In this document: piece after piece, positions 59,032-64,000 of the stretch | How the letters are laid out: each line of letters opens with the position of its first letter | Position numbering within the stretch: the stretch's first letter is position 1 | Assembly (NCBI RefSeq): GCF_029962835.1 | Contig: NC_080589.1 | Coordinates: 16,451,586-16,515,585 of the forward strand | Reading direction: 5' to 3' | From: Magnolia sinica | Taxonomy: Eukaryota; Streptophyta; Magnoliopsida; Magnoliales; Magnoliaceae | DNA: 64,000 nucleotides | Notes under the pieces: model-generated | The model's input: only the letters and a program-made list of their open reading frames with translations | What the model was told of the DNA's origin: nothing | Database searches by the model: none | Position numbers and translations under genes: made by a program

Positions 59032-62000
59032 TTCTCTATTTCTCTCGCTCTTTCTCCTGGTATTGGAATGGGTAGCTGAATGGCGCACGTTGACTGCTCT
59101 CTCTCTCTCTCTGTCTCTCTCTCTTTCCCTCTTTCTCGTTTCTTTCTTTCTCCCGGTTTCACTGAATGCGTCTGAGGTGGAGATTTATAGAGTTTTTCTC
59201 GGTTTTTAGGAGGTTCCTGCGTAAGGTATGTTGGCAGTGTGATCAACGTCCGTTGTTTGGGAGTTCTTGGCTTCAGTTTTCGGGTAGGATACCTTCTCCT
59301 ATCCAAGAGGTTGGTCGGCTCTTGGTCGGTTCTGCGTGCGGAAAGTCAAGGTGCGAACGAGCCTTTCGTGGCTTGCGCAGATCGTCCGGAAGTTCTTGCT
59401 ATTTCTAGCAGGCCGGACTCCTCCAAACCTTTCTGGACTTTTTGGGATCTGATCGGATGTGGGGACCACATTCAATGGAAGGTTCAGATCCCCTGATCGC
59501 CCTTTGGTGGTGGGTCCCATCTTCGTCTGAGTTGCGGACTGTTTAAAACTTCCTTGCGCCGAAGCGTGAAAGAAGGAGATGATCTGGAGTAGTTGCATAC
59601 GCTGTACGTGTAATGCATGATTCTTGTTTCACGCCTTACATAAGTGTGATGATGTGGGGTCCACTATGGTGTTTCCTCGAGAAATCCACTCCATTCATCA
59701 ATTTTGTAAGGTCACGTTAGGCCATGAGCCAAAATATTGTGTTGATCCGAGTCTTGGGTGGGCCACACCATCAGCTAACGTGGGACTATATTAGCCGTTA
59801 AACATGTTATTGTGGAAATCAGTTACGTGCATTGCACGCAGATTTTTTTGGTTTCATGAATGACTGGGGCGAAGGTGGGGTCCACTGTGATGTTTAGTGA
59901 GTAATCCACTCCGTTCACCATGGCTGCAAGGTTATTTTACACTATGATCTTGAATATGAACCATATCTGAGCCTTGAGTGGCCCACACGTTGCAAAAACG
60001 TGTGAGTTTCATTCACGCTAAAAAAATCTGTGAAAGTGAAAAACGCATGCTGCATGTATATAAATTCTAAGCTTATAATTACAATCTTGCCATTCTCCAT
60101 TGCCACGACTTGTGTCATTTGTTCCTCCTTATTGCGCCGTCCAAATGAGATGAAATTTCACCACTAATTGTTATTTTTCACGCTCTTTCTAACGCCTCAG
60201 TTTGGGCCCTGATCTCTCATGTATGACTAAGATGCTCTTTTAATGGTTAACATGCTTCATAATTTCAAAATAGCGTTTTTACACATCTAATTGTCACGTT
60301 GCCTTGTGGTTTGGATCTAAATCCTAAGATCTTCATAATGACTGAATTATCGTAATATTCGAGTGGCCCGTTTGGCGGATCCAAACATGATGGATGGTTA
60401 GATGACATGTTAAAAATAAGTAAACTTGATAGTTAGTATCCTAGTCATGTATCTAGGTGGTTGTACGATTAGTTTTGTAAATGGATGTACACGAGTGGGT
60501 TTTTGGAGCGATCAAGGGGTAGACCATGTACACCGTTAGATCCGAGTGACTTGTTCACATTAGTAAGTTCCTCAGATTGTAATTCTAATGGTGGGTTAAG
60601 CATATTCATATGGGGAGAACAGGATGGACGAATCAGAATCTCTATATGATAAGTGTACGGACGAATGTAGAGGTAAGTAGCTAGTTTACTATAATCGGGT
60701 GGTCCAAAATCAAAGTGGACGGTCATATGTCTCTATTTATCAGTGAATATTTGATTGAGCGGTTGGTTATGATGGACAGGTGAGGACACTTAAATATATG
60801 ATGGTCTTGTCTTAAGATTAATGGTCGAATGGCTTGATCTAGGGATGAAGATTACTCCCAACGGTCAGATTCATGTTGGAGAATAGATGTAAGGTTAGGT
60901 TAGCTAGATTGATACCATACACATATACATGATAGGTTAAATCTTATGGTAACACTCGAGAACTTTCAATACTCAAGTATTGAAAAGTTTGAGGTGTTAC
61001 ATAGCCCACTCAGCAAGCATGCACTTCCTTGTACTTTTGATTCTTCTCATTGATTATGGTTGTACTTGGAAATAACCCTGGAATGCTCCTGAACTCAGTC
61101 TTTGACATAGCCCACTCAACAAGCGTGTACTTCCCCGTACCTTTGATTCTTCTCATTGATTAGGGAAAATATGTTTCTATTTAATAAAAGAAGAGTGTAT
61201 TTCACTATACCTAATAAGACATGCATTGAATGTTAGCCAAAAATGTTTCTAGTTAGCTTTATTTGGTTATTGGTGTTTCTGTGTTTGCACATTACCTTCT
61301 CATCATCCTTCATTTTGTGATAAGCATTATTTTCTGTTACAGGTGCTTCTTGGTGATGCATTGTTTGGGCATAAGGAATTTCGGCGAGCATTGGTAACTT
61401 TTACGAAAAGTGATTAAGTTGTTTATTACGAAGACATCCTACACTGAATTCTGATGTCTAAATTTTCTCACCAGACTTATGTGGTGGAATTGATCACCCG
61501 AAATTGCTGGGTTGTTGGCACAAGGAGCTATTCTTCTGCTTATGCGTCCAAGCAACTTTAAGTCTAGGGAGAAATTTAAACATCATAGTTAGTGTAGGAT
61601 GCTGTTGTACTCAGCAGTCGATGTTCTGTGAACATTCAGCAAACTCAGAATCCACAATCGTGTTTATGATAAATTTACCTGTTATCCCCTTTAGTAGTTT
61701 GGTTTGATGTTTGTGTTTTACTGGTCCTTCAATTTAACAATGTCAGAATTGTCTACAGTCTGTTTAATATTGATTGATATTCTCTGTTTGCTGACAGAAT
61801 GCATACAAGCAAGCCTTGCAGCATTGCAAGATTATCCCGAAGCAAACAACCTCTAGAAGTTCGTTATCCACATCAAACAGGTCATCCTCTCCAAATTCTT
61901 TGAACATTTCAGCAATTAATGAAAATGAGGTAGTCTTCATCCTTCTTCTCTGCATAGTTCTCTTTGTTAGTCATCTTTTGACATTTCTATCTCTTTTAAA

Positions 62001-63358
62001 CTTTTATATACATCCATAATGTACACGTTTCTTGTTTAATCTATTTATGCATCCATATGGCAGGTGAAATTCAAAATAACTCTTTGCCATTGTGCACTAA
62101 ATGAGAACCGAGCTGCTCTTGCCGAGGTTTACCTTAACCTTTCTCATTAATACCCTCCTTTCCCTCTTAATCCTTGGCTGTAGATCTGACTGGGTACCTT
62201 CTTTTAATTTATTAATGTGATGTTTTGAACACTAGAAATGAATATATGCAAAAACTAGTTCAATCTTGTTTGGCTGTATTTTCTCCACAATTCAGTTTCT
62301 GAGGATTCTTTTCAAAACACGCCTCTTATTAGTGGCACATACATACAGTGTAACAGGAATACAGGACGGAGAAGAAAATATGGGGTCACACGGGCCATAT
62401 GAATTGTTTACAATTTATGAGAAGACTTGGCAAAAAAAAAAAAGAAGTACTACACGGTTGAACCAGTTTGGACTGGCATACCTAGAAATCTGTTTTGAGC
62501 AGGGAACTATTCAAACCGTCCAGCCCAACTGGTCCGCATATTCAGGCTGTGCATTTTGCTTGGTTGGACTGGCTGTTTTCAACTGTTTTGGATAAAATTT
62601 AAGTTGATCCATGTCGGATTCAAACCCATAACCAGCTTTTTGCAAATTAAGCGCACTACCAACCATGCTACAGGCATTGAGTTGCCTAGTTCATATCATT
62701 ACATATATTTATACATGTTGTGGGTCAAACCGGTTAGGCCGCCAGTGGACCTGCTTGGACTGAATCACGGTGAGTATGCTAACAAGTAAACTGATGTTGA
62801 TAGAAAAGCAATGTTGCAAGTTCCCTGTAGTATTCTACCTAGGGAAGTTACTGGCATGTAGGCTTGCAAAGAAGGGTTATCTCTTGCTTATCTTCCTCTT
62901 GTTATTATCCACATCGTTAGTGGATCTTTGCAGCATTCAAACTCTTTTATTCTCTTTGAATAAAGCTCTTTATTGATAAAATGTTTAGAGATTCAAGAAA
63001 GAGATATTGATAGCATCTCAAGCAAGTTTCTGACAAACATAAGAAACCACTTGAAAATGCTTTGTACACTTTCTTTGAAGATTAGAAAAAAAATGCTTTG
63101 CATGTTAAAAAGAAGAAGAAATAACCTGGATCAGTCCAATATGAATAGTAAGCATCTATTTCTAGTGGTTTCATCTTTTCTTTCTTTTCTTCTTCTACTT
63201 TCATTGCTGGAATAAGTATGCTCATATTGTTCCATTCTACAGATGGAGGGAATACCCAGCAAAGTAAGAACTTTGCATATGAATCTGACCATGGGGAAGC
63301 TTTATCGGATTTCTAGGCATAATCGTGCTGCTATTTCCTGTTATAAAGATTGTCTGAG
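49710..63358 (+). CDS. APC7: Anaphase-promoting complex subunit 7 (5' part, 6 exons)
   Basis: Exons 49710-49778, 54322-54390, 61343-61393, 61798-61929, 62064-62126 and 63243-63358, all with GT-AG introns; the first five are whole numbers of codons (23, 23, 17, 44, 21) and the sixth ends after 38 codons plus two bases, so the gene continues past the right edge. It begins MDVPKDQITSLLDHGLFDSA, as in plant APC7 proteins, then GCFLVSSAGTN, VLLGDALFGHKEFRRAL, NAYKQALQHCK, a Ser-rich linker, NISAINENE, VKFKITLCHCALNENRAALAE and TLHMNLTMGKLYRISRHNRA. The alternating helices are tetratricopeptide repeats. APC7 is a scaffold subunit of the anaphase-promoting complex, the nuclear E3 ligase that destroys cyclins and securin; it helps bind Cdc20/Cdh1-type activators. 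About 166 of an expected ~560 residues are visible. Introns 1 and 2 (4.5 and 7.0 kb) are swollen by retroelements. Confidence 0.92.
50890..52920 (+). mobile_element. RTE-clade LINE in APC7 intron 1
   Basis: Decayed, 5'-truncated non-LTR element, same strand as APC7. Readable pieces in order: RCPKMRWWNLKEEK (50964), EVNVIWNKMAGCIRKVVKEV, AYDDIYNRSGTK (51290), RFMSRIKC-like and WRSYF (51445), ERVIEQRLRHETNVSD (51653), FTVGRSTIEAIF (51708), the RT core DLEKAYDKVLRELIW (51812), a decayed FAND in place of the catalytic FADD (52090), PAMLYGMNV (52460), RLRAASIRVSWFKLKALQ (52675) and GRPKRMW (52735). It ends at CCCCTATTTGTTGGGATAAC...GGCTTGAATG and a GAAGAAGATGATGATGAG tail, typical of plant RTE elements. 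Many stops and frameshifts; inactive. Confidence 0.85.
52993..53399 (-). mobile_element. TRIM retroelement in APC7 intron 1
   Basis: On the minus strand: LTR from TGATGTAGGGG (53399) to about TGCATCAAAG (53149), a primer-binding site TGGTATTAGAGC (53148-53137), a very short interior of ~45 bp, then a second LTR copy trimmed on its left (53091-52993). LTR length ~248 bp. LTRs, PBS and no genes define a terminal-repeat retrotransposon in miniature. The solo copy at 13359-13632 belongs to the same family. Confidence 0.75.
53400..54321. other. Rest of APC7 intron 1; nothing recognised
   Basis: AT-rich intronic DNA up to the acceptor TTTGACAG at 54314-54321. No repeat family recognised. Confidence 0.5.
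54391..56983. other. APC7 intron 2, left part; small repeats
   Basis: Intronic DNA. ATTTGGTGCA words at 55160-55250 form a small inverted pair (TTGTTGCACCAAATGCC and TGATATTTGGTGCAACC). An RTE tail lies at 55718-55770. The 88-codon frame at 56325-56591 has no known domain. Confidence 0.45.
55718..55775 (-). mobile_element. RTE LINE 3' tail
   Basis: ATCATCATCATCATC then CTTATCCCAACTAATTGGG, the reverse complement of the RTE 3' end seen at 52855-52915. Only the tail is present. Confidence 0.7.
57965..58150. repeat. 30-bp minisatellite inside the solo LTR
   Basis: At least five units of 30-31 bp, each like GAGAGTGACAATGACCAACT followed by TAATAAAGA. Diverged between units by ~20%. It occupies a place in this LTR similar to that of the 39-bp minisatellite in the related LTR-like DNA at 34.2-36.8 kb. 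Confidence 0.75.
58996..59150. repeat. (CT)n microsatellites in the solo LTR
   Basis: (CT)n at 58996-59030 and 59097-59132 separated by mixed sequence. Open frames on both strands here (58943-59306) are low-complexity products of the repeat. A CT-rich tract downstream of an LTR promoter would fit a transcribed leader. Confidence 0.7.
61003..61165. repeat. 106-bp tandem duplication next to the solo LTR
   Basis: TTTGATTCTTCTCATTGATTA recurs at 61036 and 61142, and CTCAGTCTTTGACATAGCCC at 61096 matches 56965 on the other side of the LTR. So two to three ~106-bp tandem units existed before the LTR landed in one of them. Confidence 0.75.
62127..63242. other. APC7 intron 5; nothing recognised
   Basis: 1.1 kb between exons 5 and 6, T-rich near the acceptor TTCTACAG. 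Open frames at 62266-62595 and 62973-63215 have no family resemblance, and GACTGGCATACC/CCGGTTAGGCC words suggest an old repeat. Confidence 0.45.
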
Positions 63359-64000
63359 GTCAGTCAAGTGCATTGTTTGAATTGAAATTTTTTAAATTTG
63401 TAAAATTTGAGTATCTCAATTCTTAGTTTCTTCTACCAACCTGTTGCTGTATTGATCATATCCTATTAGGGATATGGATTTTCGAACATGCTCTGTATCA
63501 GCCCTGAATACTTACCATACAAATAGCACTCTGCACACAAGCATGCATGCGCTCCCTTGTGCTGACCCTCTTCCATGCATGTGATTAAAAATATTTGTGC
63601 TTGTGCTGATCATTTGACTTCTCTCAAGTCACATTGCTTCAAGATCATAAGTATTTTGGATCTTACTTTATCAGACCAACTTTTGACTGTGTTAACCATA
63701 TTACAAGTGACACGTTCATCAAAAAAAAAAAAAGAAAAAAAAAGAAGTGACACGTTCATCATACCACTCTAATTCATATGTTCATTGTACCACTCTTTTT
63801 CATATGTTCATCATACCAATTCCTTTGGTCGAGCAATGGCGACTATTTGCTCATTACATGGGATCTACAGTGTAAGTGGACCTGATCTTTTCATATCAAT
63901 GAAATCTGTGTCAGACACCTCATTTCCATATCCAAATTTCCACTTGCGTCTGTCTGAGTAATAAGTTTCCACATGCAAAATGTGGCTACAATGTTTTCCT
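63359..64000. other. Start of APC7 intron 6; nothing recognised
   Basis: Runs off the window. Contains GACACGTTCATC repeated at 63709 and 63749 around an A-rich tract, a small duplication with CATATGTTCATTGTACCACT variants following. Confidence 0.45.

Larger units (their letters stand above)
56984..61001. repeat. 4.0-kb solo LTR (Ty3/Gypsy, Del/Tekay-like) in APC7 intron 2
   Basis: Starts TGTAATATCCCGAATTTTCA, ends GAGGTGTTACA; flanked by TAGCC on both sides (56979-56983 and 61002-61006), a clean 5-bp target duplication of LTR retroelement type. No internal genes, no PBS and no second copy of the start inside, so it is one LTR left after LTR-LTR recombination. TGTAAYRYCCCG starts and GGTGTTACA ends are common in plant Del/Tekay chromoviruses, which have LTRs of several kb; the lineage is inference. 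Contains a minisatellite (57975-58150), CT tracts (58998-59150) and two 'GTGGGGTCCACTRTGATG'-like pieces (59640-60010). Confidence 0.8.

Noticed and set aside
58943..59306. Frames on both strands with Leu-Ser or Arg-Glu runs
   Set aside because: Translations of the (CT)n microsatellites in the solo LTR.

Overview
The window is nuclear DNA of a flowering plant: GT-AG split genes, Ty1/Copia, Ty3/Gypsy and TRIM elements primed by plant-type PBS sequences, L1 and RTE LINEs, hAT and PIF/Harbinger non-autonomous elements, and long (TA)n tracts. The very frequent 'GTGGGCCCCACCATGATG / CCGTCCATCC' interspersed family suggests a magnoliid (Magnolia/Liriodendron/laurel relatives). That is pattern recognition only and was not checked.

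Two host genes can be reconstructed. On the minus strand (29506 down to 22147) lies a complete five-exon RING-finger E3 ligase of the TOPORS-like class. Its splice sites and codon phases all agree, and its third intron holds an antisense L1-type LINE. On the plus strand from 49710 to the right edge lies the 5' part of the gene for APC7, the TPR subunit of the anaphase-promoting complex (six exons, 166 codons visible). Its introns hold an RTE LINE, a TRIM and a 4.0 kb solo LTR. A third host-derived sequence (3024-3680, +) is a broken piece of a PP4 regulatory subunit 3 (PP4R3/SMEK) gene.

Layout: 1-3.0 kb, a LINE RNase H remnant and featureless DNA; 3.0-6.7 kb, PP4R3 pseudogene, a microsatellite-flanked MITE, a Ty3/Gypsy 3' fragment (-), a Copia LTR with PBS; 8-12.7 kb, hAT-derived DNA including a BED zinc-finger fragment, a simple-sequence stretch, a palindrome and a Harbinger-type MITE; 13-20 kb, a TRIM LTR and many copies of the interspersed family; 22-29.5 kb, the RING gene; 29.6-30.2 kb, a complete hAT MITE beside its start; 34-36.8 kb, LTR-like DNA with a 39-bp higher-order minisatellite; 36.85-42.45 kb, a decayed Copia element; 43-48 kb, nested MITEs and two large foldback elements; 49.7-64 kb, APC7.

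The most interesting material is in the repeats. (1) A hAT-like MITE family (four copies, 8-bp target duplications in two) appears to carry pieces of a pentatricopeptide-repeat (PPR) gene, and one copy keeps a hAT BED domain. (2) Two element families share an ATGCTC-type terminal motif and are bordered by (TA)n, (CA)n or (CT)n tracts; at one site the uninterrupted host repeat lacks the microsatellite. (3) A 1.08 kb near-perfect foldback could make long dsRNA. (4) Two related LTRs carry unrelated minisatellites at about the same internal position. All identifications come from reading the sequence; no database search was run.
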